A stretch of 64,000 nucleotides of DNA from Pseudoalteromonas viridis (GTDB lineage Bacteria; Pseudomonadota; Gammaproteobacteria; Enterobacterales; Alteromonadaceae), in contig NZ_CP072425.1 in the NCBI RefSeq assembly GCF_017742995.1, forward strand, positions 3,791,001-3,855,000, read 5' to 3'. Below the pieces are notes generated by a model that ran no database searches, was not told the DNA's origin, and saw nothing but the letters and a program-made list of their open reading frames with translations. Positions within the stretch are counted from its first letter, which is position 1, and every line of letters begins with the position of its first letter. Below, one piece after another: positions 52,835 through 62,325 of this stretch. The position numbers and the translations under genes were made by a program.

Positions 52835-54112
52835 TTACTGACGTGTATCCACTTCGACTTTGCCGTCTTTAATCACCATGGTCACGGTTTCCATCACCTG
52901 GATGTCTTCCAGCGGGTTACCCGGCACAGCAATGATGTCGGCCAGCTTGCCCGGCTCCAAAGAGCCTAGCTTGTCCTGCATTTTGAGCAAGGTTGCCGAA
53001 TTGATGGTTGCGGCCTGCAGTGCCTGCAATTCGTTCATGCCAAATTTAACCATACGGCTGAACTGCTTACCATTTTGACCATGCGGATAAACACCACCAT
53101 CGGAGCCAAATACCATGTTGACGCCGGCCTTCACGGCTTTGCTAAAACTGGCGCGCTGCGTGCCGCCCACTTTACGCTCTTTATCAAGGCTTTCGGGTAA
53201 GATACCGGCTTTTTCGCCTTCACTCAGGATATATTCGGTATTGTAAATATCCATAGAGAAGTAAGTGCCATGCTTTTTGGCAAGCGCAATGGCTTCGTCA
53301 TCTAAAAAGCTAACATGCTCCACCGAATCAACTCCGGCACGGATAGCAGACTTAATACCATCGGTACCGTGTGCATGTGCAGCAACGGTTAATCCACGCA
53401 AGTGGACTTCCGCCACCAGCGCCTGCATTTCTTCAAAAGAATACTGTTGCGCCCCCACCTTCGTTCCTTTAGACAGCACCCCACCGGTTGCGCAGAACTT
53501 GATGACATCGACCCCGTATTTGATGTTTTCGCGCACTTTTTGCCTGACCGCCCAGGGGCCATCGGCTACGCCCGCTGCTACCACCTTATGTTCATGAGTA
53601 AACAGGTTATTATCGCAATGCCCACCGGTGATCCCAAGCGCCGGGCCCGAAGCAAAGATCCGCGGTCCTGGCACATCACCGTCGTAAATTGCATCTCGTA
53701 GTGCCAAGTCGGCATAACCCGGTGCCCCCAGGTTGCGCACCGACGTAAACCCGGCAGCCAACGTACGTTTGGCATTGCGAACACCGGTAATTGCCGAGCG
53801 CGGGGCCGTGCGCTGCAGGCGTTTATAACCATGTACCTGTGCATCTCCGGTCAGGTGCACGTGCATATCGAATAAGCCTGGCAGCAAAGTGTGCCCCTCA
53901 AGGTCAATCACCGTTGCATCTTGCGGGTGTGCCTTACGATTGGTGCGTGACACCGACACTATGGTGTTATCTTCAACCACCACAGTGGCCGGGCGGATCA
54001 ACTTACCGCTTTTTACATCCAGCGCAGCATCCGCATTGAGTACCAAAGTATCGGCAAAAGCATTGCCGCAGGCCATAAGCACAGCGGCACTGATCAGAGT
54101 TGTTTTCAACAT
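52835..54112 (-). CDS. Secreted metal-dependent amidohydrolase (Xaa-Pro dipeptidase/imidazolonepropionase-like)
   Basis: A 425-residue enzyme with a signal peptide (MLKTTLISAAVLMACGNAFA-DT). Amidohydrolase metal ligands are complete: HVH in LFDMHVHLTGD, a probable carboxylated Lys in GVDVIKFCATGGV, His in VAAHAHGTDG, His in VEHVSFLDD and Asp in VFGSDGGVYPHG. The C-terminal LEPGKLADIIAVPGNPLEDI closes the beta sandwich. Close relatives cleave Xaa-Pro or Xaa-Arg/Lys dipeptides; the true substrate is not shown. It lies 114 bases downstream of the POT-type transporter gene on the same strand, suggesting shared peptide use. Confidence 0.9.
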   Translation of the reverse strand: MLKTTLISAAVLMACGNAFADTLVLNADAALDVKSGKLIRPATVVVEDNTIVSVSRTNRKAHPQDATVIDLEGHTLLPGLFDMHVHLTGDAQVHGYKRLQRTAPRSAITGVRNAKRTLAAGFTSVRNLGAPGYADLALRDAIYDGDVPGPRIFASGPALGITGGHCDNNLFTHEHKVVAAGVADGPWAVRQKVRENIKYGVDVIKFCATGGVLSKGTKVGAQQYSFEEMQALVAEVHLRGLTVAAHAHGTDGIKSAIRAGVDSVEHVSFLDDEAIALAKKHGTYFSMDIYNTEYILSEGEKAGILPESLDKERKVGGTQRASFSKAVKAGVNMVFGSDGGVYPHGQNGKQFSRMVKFGMNELQALQAATINSATLLKMQDKLGSLEPGKLADIIAVPGNPLEDIQVMETVTMVIKDGKVEVDTRQ

Positions 54113-54226
54113 ATTCGCTTCTTTTTTGTAGTAATTAGTCGCCTCAGTCTAGCCACGGCTGGCTGACAAAGGCAACCAATGTGCGACTAAGTGTTTCCCA
54201 TAAAAGTTTCGAACCTGCATCCCTGG

Positions 54227-55999
54227 TTACGCAGTCTGCTCTGTTGGCGCTTGCAGAGCCGGCTTTTGGATCAGGTAACGATTAAACAAGAACAAGGCGA
54301 TAGCAGTCACTAAGGCTAGCACACCGAACAATGCCCACATTAAATCGGGTCGGTTTTGCTGCTGTACCAAAGTGGCATAGCTCCAGCCAGATAAAAACCC
54401 GGCAAACAGAAAGCCCAGCGCCATAGAAACAAAATAGTAACCCATATATAAAGCCGCCTGAGATGGTGGCGCAATGCTGGCGACATATTCCTGGCTCTTC
54501 GGAGAAGTCAGCATTTCACCCAGTGCAATCAACAAGATCACGGTCACTATCAATGCCCCTCCTGTTGCGGTCAGCTCTGTGGCCATTAACCCAAAAGCAC
54601 CACACATCACCACTAATCCGGCGGTCAGAACATAAAATGGCTTGATCCGCTGACACAAGTAACTGACCAGGATCTGTAGCAGTACAATGGCCGCAAAATC
54701 CAAGTTGATTAGATACTCAGGGTTGATCTGCCGATAAATCAAGAGAGCGTTGGTAAGGTGCTGAAGTTGCGCGCTTGACAGCGTTACCGAGGCTGACAAT
54801 TGCGCCATCAGGGCGTCGAGTTCTGCGACTGATACATTGACTTTGAGATGTACCCACTGCAAGCGAAGAGCTTCAGCGGTTGGCTGAGTGCCTTCATGTA
54901 ACTGAGTATGTAGTGCCTGAATTGCGCTTTGCAGCTGGCTGCTATCAACATATGCAAAGAGTGCGACAGCATCTTCGCCAAAAAAAGCAATAAAGTTCAG
55001 TAAGTCGCGGGTATCCACATAATCGCGAATAAACAAGGGCAAGGTGTAAAATAGCTGGTTATACACCGTCCAGAACCCGGCAATGATGGCCAGATAGAGT
55101 GCAAAGCGCACATTGCTGATCTGCATTGGTTGTGCCCACCAGGGTGTGTTTACCCGCGTCACTTTATGTGCAATGCGATCCCAGATCAGATTAACTACCA
55201 GCCACACTCCGATCAGCGTAAAAGCCTGCCCATAACTCAGTACCTCAACGCCGGAGCACATCAGCAGGACAACGGCAACCAACAGGGTCAGTGCAAAACG
55301 GCCATTACCTAAGACCGACTGAGCTTCTTTCAGTACATTACTCAGTGGGGCTTTTTCGCGTTTAAGGCTGGGCGGGTCGCGGTAAAACCACAAAACAGGA
55401 ATAAAGTTGATCAGGATCCAGCAGGCCGACATCATAAACACCGCATCCCAGCTGATGGCCCTGAGCGCCCCGGCAAGTAGCGGACCCAGAAACCCGCCTA
55501 TGTTCACCATAGTATAAAAAATGCCAAAACCCAGGCCACGATTGCTGTCATTGGTACTATGGGAAATGGTGCCGACGACAACCGGTTTAAAACACGCCGC
55601 TCCCAGCGCAACCAGGCTCAGCGCGGCAAAAAACGGCCAGAAACTTTGCGCCTGCCCAAGCAAATAGTAACCGGGCGCCATGATGGCAAACGACAGTAAA
55701 AACATTTTCCGGTAGCCTAACTGATCGCCCAGCGCCCCCGTTAGTACAGGCAACAGATATAAAAAGAAGGGAATGATCCCCTGCACAGCGCCACGCTCCA
55801 GATCGGTAAAACCGACGCCCCCTTGTGCGCTGGGTGTTGTCATATATACAGACGAGACGGCGAAGAAGCCATACCAGGCTAACCGTTCGAATATTTCCAT
55901 CAAATTTGCGACATAAAAAGCGCGGCTGAATCCCGCTTTTTGGGTATTCACAGTTTGCGCCCCGGCGCTGGACTGACCGGGCAATGAGCTTATAGACAT
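54227..55999 (-). CDS. POT-family (MFS) peptide transporter with a large soluble insertion
   Basis: A 590-residue proton-coupled transporter. N-terminal POT-type parts: FYVANLMEIFERLAWYGFFAVSSVYM (the ExxER-like motif as EIFER), LPVLTGALGDQLGYRKMFL, GAACFKPVVVGTISH and FGIFYTMVNIGGFLGPLLAGAL, the PTR2 signature. Unlike typical 490-residue POTs, about 100 extra residues (about 340-445) sit between TM helices, with helical LQSAIQALHTQLHEG and VAELDALMAQLSASV. The C-terminal bundle has GEMLTSPKSQEYVASIAPPSQAALYMGYYF. Peptide import is inferred. It is divergent from the HExxH lipoprotein gene by 66 bases. Confidence 0.85.
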   Translation of the reverse strand: MSISSLPGQSSAGAQTVNTQKAGFSRAFYVANLMEIFERLAWYGFFAVSSVYMTTPSAQGGVGFTDLERGAVQGIIPFFLYLLPVLTGALGDQLGYRKMFLLSFAIMAPGYYLLGQAQSFWPFFAALSLVALGAACFKPVVVGTISHSTNDSNRGLGFGIFYTMVNIGGFLGPLLAGALRAISWDAVFMMSACWILINFIPVLWFYRDPPSLKREKAPLSNVLKEAQSVLGNGRFALTLLVAVVLLMCSGVEVLSYGQAFTLIGVWLVVNLIWDRIAHKVTRVNTPWWAQPMQISNVRFALYLAIIAGFWTVYNQLFYTLPLFIRDYVDTRDLLNFIAFFGEDAVALFAYVDSSQLQSAIQALHTQLHEGTQPTAEALRLQWVHLKVNVSVAELDALMAQLSASVTLSSAQLQHLTNALLIYRQINPEYLINLDFAAIVLLQILVSYLCQRIKPFYVLTAGLVVMCGAFGLMATELTATGGALIVTVILLIALGEMLTSPKSQEYVASIAPPSQAALYMGYYFVSMALGFLFAGFLSGWSYATLVQQQNRPDLMWALFGVLALVTAIALFLFNRYLIQKPALQAPTEQTA

Positions 56000-56065
56000 T
56001 GACTTAGATCCTATTGATTATTATTGTATACAATATACATAAAACACAAATAAGAGAAAGTCAAA

Positions 56066-58468
56066 ATGTTACGTATAAGTTTAATTGCGCTGGCACTGCT
56101 GAGCGGATGTCAGTCGGCGGAAGGTGTGAGGCAGCAGCACACGACACAACAGTCAGAACAGGTGGCACAGCCCATTCCAAGCCCGGCCCAGATGCGCGTT
56201 GATATTGACGTTGCCGGCAGGGTCAGTACGCTGAAGCATATCGACATTGCTTATGTAGGTAAGCAAATCCCGCGCACCTACAGCGAAGGCAAAATTACTA
56301 ACAGTCGCGGCTATCACTGGTGGGTAAGCAAGCACTTTGCACTGAAAAGTGATCTGAGTGAGGACAAAGTACGGCTGTATCTTGAGTTGCTTGAGATGTC
56401 TTATCCCCACTATGTAGAGTTGTTCGGTATGGCGCCTGCCAATATAGATAAGCAGCGAATTGCAGTGGTGTATGGCAGCTCTCGTGAACGGGTGCGTGAA
56501 GCCATGCTGGACGACGGTTTTTTGCGCGGCGTACACAAAACGGCCGGCGGTGAAACCATGTACTATAACCGGGCCGGATATAGCTTCCCCAGCCACAGGC
56601 ACCACCATCAGCGTTATATCGTGATCCACGAAACCATGCATGCCTTTCATATGGCGCTGAATGGCCACTCAACCTGGGCACCCAATTGGATCACAGAAGG
56701 CATGGCCGATGCCATTGCCAGTCATACCTATGACAGCGATAAAAAGCAGCTCAGAGTGATGGTGTTCGACCGTGCACCAATGAATTATCAGTCACTTGGG
56801 CTGACACAATATTATGAGAATGCACAGCCCAGCTTTGAGCAAATTAATGATGACCCACAATTACACCGTGGCCTTAACTTTTTTATTGTGCACTTTTTAT
56901 TGAGCGATCCTCTGCGTTATCAGTATTTTAAACGTTACCTGCGCACGCTGATGGCACTAAACCCGGACTCTGACGCCACTTTGCCCACTGCCAATAAATT
57001 ACTCAAGCGCACCTTTGCCGACTGGCCACAGTTAGAGCGCGACTTTGCTCAGTTCGTGAAATCTGCCCGGCCGAGCTTTCATATTGTGCGCGGGCCATGG
57101 GAGCAAAATGGTGCTGGCTACTGGTTGCGCAGCAATGACGACAAAAACCTGCAACGGCTGGACATTACGCCAATGGATAACGCCACCCACCCGGTCTTAG
57201 ATTTTCCGGCGCCTGAGCCCCACCCTGCTATTAACCCGCTTAACAAAGAGTCATTCGCGGCTTTATTGTCACTGCAACCAGAGCAAAGGACCCGGGGTGA
57301 TATAGGTATCGGCTTGCTAACCAAACTTAGCAAAGACGGCCTTGCCCAGCGTGCTGGATTGACTGAAAAAGCTGACTTTACTCAGGATCAGATGTTGCAA
57401 GTACTGCTTACAGACGGCGTGCGACTATCCGTCATTGACACAACCAGCGGCACCACACAGGAAGTTGCACTCACGCCGGCAATGCTCAATAGTGTAGAGC
57501 AAACCTTGCAACTGGGCCTCAATGTGCGTACCACCAGTTCAGGGCTGGAAATTGAGCTTAAATCAGCTGGCAGCACACAAACCGTTACCTTTACACTGCC
57601 TGACAACGTATTGACTGCAATCAACTTTCAACACGTCGCCCTGCTGGGTCGTAACATGAATCATACGGTTACGCCTTATCTGTATGGTCATACCTATAAA
57701 GTACCAGAACTGGAACTGGCCACCGCGAACCCCTGGTACTTTGCAGGTGCAAATCTGGCACACAGAGCCTTCAATACCTGCGTCGCATTTTCGGCGCAAC
57801 TCCCCAATTGTATGGCCACACTGGCCACTCACCTGGCAAAACAAATCGATCAGAGCCTGCACGGTGCACTGAGCACGAACTTACAAAGCATGCTCGAAAG
57901 CTGGCAACGACAACTCTCTGATGACGCACTGTATTCGCTCAGCGGCATCGAACTGGCGTTACGGTTTGACGGTGATGCTCCTTTTATTTCAGCACATAAC
58001 CCCAGTCAGCAAACTGCCGAAGTTAAGCTTCAGAGCGGCAAAGCCTACTCTTTGCCGCCAGGTAAACACAAACTGCCGTTGTCGGTAACTCAGAATCAAG
58101 CAGACTACACGCTTAGCTGGCAGGGCCTAACGCAGACGGGTCAGATCACTTTGGAAAATCAGCGCTTTGATGGCGTGTATTTAAATGCCCGGCTTAGCAA
58201 AGGCAACTCAGCTCTGGAGATCAGTCTGACCGGACCCTATTCCGGCGACACCCATGGGAAACTGTCGGTACAGTTCCTTCCCTACCAAAACCCGGCAGCT
58301 CAGCCTGCGCTTTGGGAACAGGACATCAGCATTTCTCCCTATGAGAAAAAGCACTGGCAACCACACTTACGCCAGTCTGAAGAGCTCAAAAACGGAGTAC
58401 TGAAGGTCGTCGCCGTATTGGACGTAGACGGAGAGCCTATCAAACTGGTGGAAAGCTTTAAGCTCTAG
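56066..58468 (+). CDS. Large lipoprotein with gluzincin-type HExxH metallopeptidase domain
   Basis: An 800-residue predicted lipoprotein (MLRISLIALALLSGC, Cys near residue 15). The N-terminal third holds a zinc-peptidase site, YIVIHETMHAFHMALNGHSTWAPNWITEGMADA: HETMH (about 190-194) with a downstream Glu in TEGMAD, the gluzincin pattern seen in DUF1570-type and peptidase_MA-like families. The last 450 residues are beta-rich and unrecognised; GIGLLTKLSKDGLAQRAGLTEKADF looks PDZ-like. AAGAGAAAG precedes the ATG. It shares a short divergent promoter region with the POT-type transporter, suggesting external protein breakdown feeding peptide uptake. Confidence 0.78.
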   Translation: MLRISLIALALLSGCQSAEGVRQQHTTQQSEQVAQPIPSPAQMRVDIDVAGRVSTLKHIDIAYVGKQIPRTYSEGKITNSRGYHWWVSKHFALKSDLSEDKVRLYLELLEMSYPHYVELFGMAPANIDKQRIAVVYGSSRERVREAMLDDGFLRGVHKTAGGETMYYNRAGYSFPSHRHHHQRYIVIHETMHAFHMALNGHSTWAPNWITEGMADAIASHTYDSDKKQLRVMVFDRAPMNYQSLGLTQYYENAQPSFEQINDDPQLHRGLNFFIVHFLLSDPLRYQYFKRYLRTLMALNPDSDATLPTANKLLKRTFADWPQLERDFAQFVKSARPSFHIVRGPWEQNGAGYWLRSNDDKNLQRLDITPMDNATHPVLDFPAPEPHPAINPLNKESFAALLSLQPEQRTRGDIGIGLLTKLSKDGLAQRAGLTEKADFTQDQMLQVLLTDGVRLSVIDTTSGTTQEVALTPAMLNSVEQTLQLGLNVRTTSSGLEIELKSAGSTQTVTFTLPDNVLTAINFQHVALLGRNMNHTVTPYLYGHTYKVPELELATANPWYFAGANLAHRAFNTCVAFSAQLPNCMATLATHLAKQIDQSLHGALSTNLQSMLESWQRQLSDDALYSLSGIELALRFDGDAPFISAHNPSQQTAEVKLQSGKAYSLPPGKHKLPLSVTQNQADYTLSWQGLTQTGQITLENQRFDGVYLNARLSKGNSALEISLTGPYSGDTHGKLSVQFLPYQNPAAQPALWEQDISISPYEKKHWQPHLRQSEELKNGVLKVVAVLDVDGEPIKLVESFKL

Positions 58469-58477
58469 AAAAGCCTG

Positions 58478-58510
58478 GGGTGCAGGTCAGCATTATTTGC
58501 ACCCTTTTTT
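58478..58510 (+). terminator. Terminator after the metallopeptidase lipoprotein gene
   Basis: GGGTGCA and TGCACCC pair across a 13-base loop, followed by six T, 9 bases past the stop codon. Confidence 0.82.
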
Positions 58511-58946
58511 ACGTATTACTGGTGACGAGCTTGATTCTCGAAATGCCCTGCACTTTAGCGTAAGAGCTGAGTATTGCTCCTGACAAACTAGCCTAAGTTA
58601 AAACCAAGCACGCAGACTGAAACCTGGAAAGCAAGCGTGTACTAACGCCAATCAAACAAATTTTTTCATTCACACCTGTATACCCGATACTTCTTAGTTA
58701 GGCTAGAGTAGATCCCGGCTCGCAAGCATCCGGGATGGCGGCGGTGTTTGTGGGGTTTTCTACAATAATCTTCTGCCGCGTGCTGAATAGCTCGCATCCA
58801 GCCACACGTATTCAAAATGACGAGATTGTTAATGAAATGACGAGGTTGCCTGCAAATAAGATGTGCTGTTTGTCTATTTCCCCTCCACTATGTTGAAAAA
58901 AACCGCAGTTAAGCTGATTTAGCGCAGGTTTTGCTGCCTCTGCCCA
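58511..58946 (+). other. Intergenic region with a REP-like palindrome
   Basis: About 435 bases without a recognised gene. The main element is a palindrome at 58712-58736 (annotated separately). AATGACGAG occurs twice near 58820 and 58838. A short ATG frame at about 58891 stops after ten codons. The promoter of the EAL gene should lie near its end. Confidence 0.5.
58712..58736. repeat. REP-like palindromic element
   Basis: ATCCCGG-CTCGCAAGCAT-CCGGGAT followed by GGCGG. The arms and the trailing GGCGG resemble the GATCCCGG...CCGGGATGRCGG palindromes that are dispersed in many marine gammaproteobacterial genomes. Only one copy is present in this window, so the repeat status is inferred. Confidence 0.5.
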
Positions 58947-61226
58947 TTGAATTGCGGCTCTGATGGCCTTAGTATCGGGAAAAACAATAATAATAACTGT
59001 AACGTTTTGAGTTCTTTAAGCCGCTTTTTCTTACTTGAGGAAGAAACCCAATCGCCAAGCGACGTGCCTAACTGGCGTGTCAGCGCTCTGCGCATCATTT
59101 TGGTGACCGGTCTTTTATTATGCCTTGGGATCTTTATCAACAGCTTGCCCGCTGCGCTGGCATTTGAACTTGACTATGTGCTGGCGCTGACGTCGGGCTT
59201 TACGCTCACTATCGGTGTGCTGCTCACTCTGAGCCGCAGCGCTTATCAGCTGTGCGCGCACCTGCTGATGATTGCCATAGTGGCAGCTGGAGTGGCAATC
59301 AAGTTATTTATTCCTCTGTTACCGCTTGCCCAGTTGGGCTCTATTTTTGTCTATATCACGCCAATTCTGGCGTTACTGTTGCTGGGTAAGCGCACCGCAA
59401 TTTTTTACGCCGCACTGAATATCATTCCATTTTTACTAATAGTGCAACAGGTTAATTTATCTGTGATCCCGCCCGGCGAGCGTATGCTGGTCGACGGCGA
59501 TATTTATATCCACTTTTTGCTGTTCTTCTTTTTTAACTGTACCGTGCCGCTGGCGGTGTGGCGTACCAGTCTTGCCGCCAGCCGGTTGAATTTGCATATG
59601 GCCAGTAATAACGAATTGCTGGCCTCACAAAAACAAATCTATCAACGCTTCTTTCAGAAATCTTTTCACGCCATTGTATTAGTCGACCAGCAGTTTAATA
59701 TCGTTGAAGCCAATGAAAAGGCGCGCACTTTGCTGGGGATCCAGACTCAACCCCTGCCCTGTAATTTTGCCCGCGTTACACAAGATGATCTGAGTCGGCT
59801 GCTGAACAACGGCGACCAGCACGAGGCCGGTCTGAAGACTTTCCACGTGGGTGAGCGCACCATAGAGCTGGCTTCGCGGGAATACCACTCCGAGCAATTG
59901 TGCGCCTGGTATCTCAATGATGTGTCTGATCAGCACCAGCTTCAGCAAGATCTGCTGGCCCTGGATGTGGCGCATCAGCAGGCTAAGTACTTTGATGCCA
60001 GAACCAACCTGCCCAATAAAACCTGGCTCACTGAACAGTTACAGGTGCATATTGATCGCGGCCAGCCATTTGCTCTGCTGATCGCCGAAAATCTCAATAA
60101 GCACGTGCTGGATTACCTGATTGACGGCGAGCTGCACAAACATTTATACGGCCACATTAACCAGGTTGCAGAGCACGACCCCAGTTTGCTCGACCAGATT
60201 GCGTATATTGGTGCAGGAAGGCTGGCGATTATTATCGAACCCGACGCGCCGGTACTGGAGGTTGCACAGCGCTGGCATCAGCACCTGGATTTCTGGCTCA
60301 AGCTGGGACAGCATCAGTTTCATGCTCGATACGCCGTGGGAATTGCGACCTACCCGGAACACGGCTATATCCCTGAGCGGTTGTTAAAAAATGCCCAGCA
60401 GGCCTGTGAACTGCGCGGCCCAGGTGATGACCTTGCGATATTTGACCACGGCACCCGGCGTCAGACACTGGCGCGCCACGAGATGGCCCTGCTGCTGGAA
60501 AAAGCGCTGGAGCATGATGAACTGCAGATAGTGTTGCAGAGCAAACATGATAACACCCATTCGGTGATTGGTTACGAAGCCCTGGCCCGCTGGCACAGCC
60601 CCTTGTTGGGGTGGGTGTCCCCCGGAGAGTTTGTGCCTATTGCCGAGGAATTCGGCCTGGTCAATCAGCTGACACAACGCATTTTGCATAAGGTTTGCCA
60701 TACCTTGCAGAGTCATCCGGATATTCACGTGCCTATCGCCATTAACATCAGCTCCCGCGACATTGCCTGCGAGCAGTTTGCCCGTAACACACTGTCTATT
60801 GTGCACAGCTATGGCCTGAGCCCACGCATGTTCGAGTTTGAACTGACCGAATACAGCTTTGCCGACGATCATAACCAGATCATGGAGGCGCTCGATAAAA
60901 TGGGCTTCAGCCTGAGTATTGACGATTTTGGGATTGGATACTCTAATATTGCGCGAGTGCTGGCCTCGCCCATTAAGCGCCTCAAGCTGGATCGCTCTTT
61001 GGTGACGCAGATCACCTCAGATCAAAAACAACAGGCGCTGCTGCTGGGGATCCTCACTATGTGCGATAACCTGGGCATTGCAGCGCTGGCAGAAGGCGTT
61101 GAAACTCAGGCGCAACTCAATAAATTGCAGGAGCTTGGGGTGAAAGAGTTCCAGGGCTACTGGTTTAGCCGCCCAGAGGCCGTTGAGCGAGTGCTGGCGC
61201 ACGCATACGATACACAGGCAACTTAG
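58947..61226 (+). CDS. Membrane sensor EAL-domain cyclic-di-GMP phosphodiesterase with degenerate GGDEF
   Basis: A protein of about 700-759 residues. It has about six N-terminal TM helices (ILVTGLLLCLGIFINSLPAALAF to FFFFNCTVPLAVW), a PAS domain (YQRFFQKSFHAIVLVDQQFNIVEANEKARTLLGI), a GGDEF-like domain whose signature is IGAGRLAII instead of GGDEF, and a complete EAL domain: VIGYEALARW, INISSRDI, FELTEYSF, IDDFGIGYSN, LKLDRSLV, LAEGVETQAQL and EFQGYWFSRP. So c-di-GMP breakdown is likely and synthesis is not. The start is unclear: the frame opens with a TTG at 58947 that lacks a ribosome site, other candidates are TTG or GTG codons to 59063, and no ATG occurs before the TM region. Confidence 0.85.
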   Translation: MNCGSDGLSIGKNNNNNCNVLSSLSRFFLLEEETQSPSDVPNWRVSALRIILVTGLLLCLGIFINSLPAALAFELDYVLALTSGFTLTIGVLLTLSRSAYQLCAHLLMIAIVAAGVAIKLFIPLLPLAQLGSIFVYITPILALLLLGKRTAIFYAALNIIPFLLIVQQVNLSVIPPGERMLVDGDIYIHFLLFFFFNCTVPLAVWRTSLAASRLNLHMASNNELLASQKQIYQRFFQKSFHAIVLVDQQFNIVEANEKARTLLGIQTQPLPCNFARVTQDDLSRLLNNGDQHEAGLKTFHVGERTIELASREYHSEQLCAWYLNDVSDQHQLQQDLLALDVAHQQAKYFDARTNLPNKTWLTEQLQVHIDRGQPFALLIAENLNKHVLDYLIDGELHKHLYGHINQVAEHDPSLLDQIAYIGAGRLAIIIEPDAPVLEVAQRWHQHLDFWLKLGQHQFHARYAVGIATYPEHGYIPERLLKNAQQACELRGPGDDLAIFDHGTRRQTLARHEMALLLEKALEHDELQIVLQSKHDNTHSVIGYEALARWHSPLLGWVSPGEFVPIAEEFGLVNQLTQRILHKVCHTLQSHPDIHVPIAINISSRDIACEQFARNTLSIVHSYGLSPRMFEFELTEYSFADDHNQIMEALDKMGFSLSIDDFGIGYSNIARVLASPIKRLKLDRSLVTQITSDQKQQALLLGILTMCDNLGIAALAEGVETQAQLNKLQELGVKEFQGYWFSRPEAVERVLAHAYDTQAT

Positions 61227-62125
61227 TCGTTGTCCTGAGCCTCCAGCGCCATACACTGATATCTGAGCTCTCCTATAAACGCTCTGGCTGCGGGTCCGAG
61301 CGTATCTCCGTCTTTAAAAAGCAGATTAAGCTGAGCCTGACGTGTGCGATTGTGCGTGAGTTGCAATGGCACCAGTGCACCACTACTAAGCTGCGTGGTA
61401 ATAGCACTTCTGGGCAGCCAGGCAAAACCCAGTCCCTGAGTAACCATATCCACCATAGTGCGCAAATGGCTGACCGTCCAACGCTGATCAGCACCCAGCC
61501 AGCCGCTGTCAGTGCCTTTACCCAGTGCCGAATCTCTGACCACAATTTGCCTGAATGATTTAAGGTCTTCCAAGGTCAGCTCACGTCCGAGCTGATGCAA
61601 CGCATGCTCCGGATGAGCAACTGCTACAAATTCCACCAAACAAAGCTGCTCACTAAAGCCTTGCGCAAGCACCATAGGTGAGATGGCAATATCAACTTTG
61701 GCGTTCTGAAGCGCCTCAAATGACCCAGACAGGATAGATTCGACCAGTTCGATACGCAGCAATGGGTAAGCCTGCGACGTTGCTTCCAGCACCTTATAAA
61801 GCAGTGCCTGAGGAAAGACTTCATCCACCGCAATACGCAGGTGGCTCTCTACCCCTTTTGCCAGCGTCTGGCCGACGGCCTCCACTTTTTCGGCTTCATC
61901 GAGCAGATAATTGGCCCGGCGCAGCATCATTTCCCCCGCTTCAGTAAGACGGGTTTTACGCCCCTCTACCTGGAACAACTTGACGGATAGCGCGGTTTCA
62001 ATTTTTTGCACTGCGGTATGGATACTCGACTGGCTCTTGTGGATAGCTTTGGCTGCCTGATTAAACCCACCATGCTCTACCACAGCACGTAACATGCGCC
62101 ACTGCTCAAGCGTGACTCTTAACAT
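61223..62125 (-). CDS. LysR-family transcriptional regulator
   Basis: A 300-residue regulator. The winged helix-turn-helix reads MLRVTLEQWRMLRAVVEHGGFNQAAKAIHKSQSSIHTAVQKIE, which is an unusual LysR opening shared by a subgroup with SSIH in the recognition helix. The effector domain has LRIAVDEVFPQALLYKVLEATSQAYP. The ATG at 62125 follows GAGGAAGGTGAG; an in-frame start at 62152 is disfavoured. Its last 4 bases overlap the convergent EAL gene stop. Target unknown; the divergent side holds only the RNA candidate and the downstream AbgT gene. Confidence 0.9.
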   Translation of the reverse strand: MLRVTLEQWRMLRAVVEHGGFNQAAKAIHKSQSSIHTAVQKIETALSVKLFQVEGRKTRLTEAGEMMLRRANYLLDEAEKVEAVGQTLAKGVESHLRIAVDEVFPQALLYKVLEATSQAYPLLRIELVESILSGSFEALQNAKVDIAISPMVLAQGFSEQLCLVEFVAVAHPEHALHQLGRELTLEDLKSFRQIVVRDSALGKGTDSGWLGADQRWTVSHLRTMVDMVTQGLGFAWLPRSAITTQLSSGALVPLQLTHNRTRQAQLNLLFKDGDTLGPAARAFIGELRYQCMALEAQDND

Positions 62126-62325
62126 CTCACCTTCCTCGTCATTAGGCCACACTGGCCACTGTGCTTGTAACTATTCTAATCTATTCAATCACTTTTCTCT
62201 ATTGATGTGCCGTGTGCACAATTTTTCCTAACCAGCTCCTGTGCGACGGCAATGTAAAACGAAAAAATCGAATGGCCTGCACAGTTTGTCATAATTTGGT
62301 CATCTAACAGGGATATGATGCGCCT

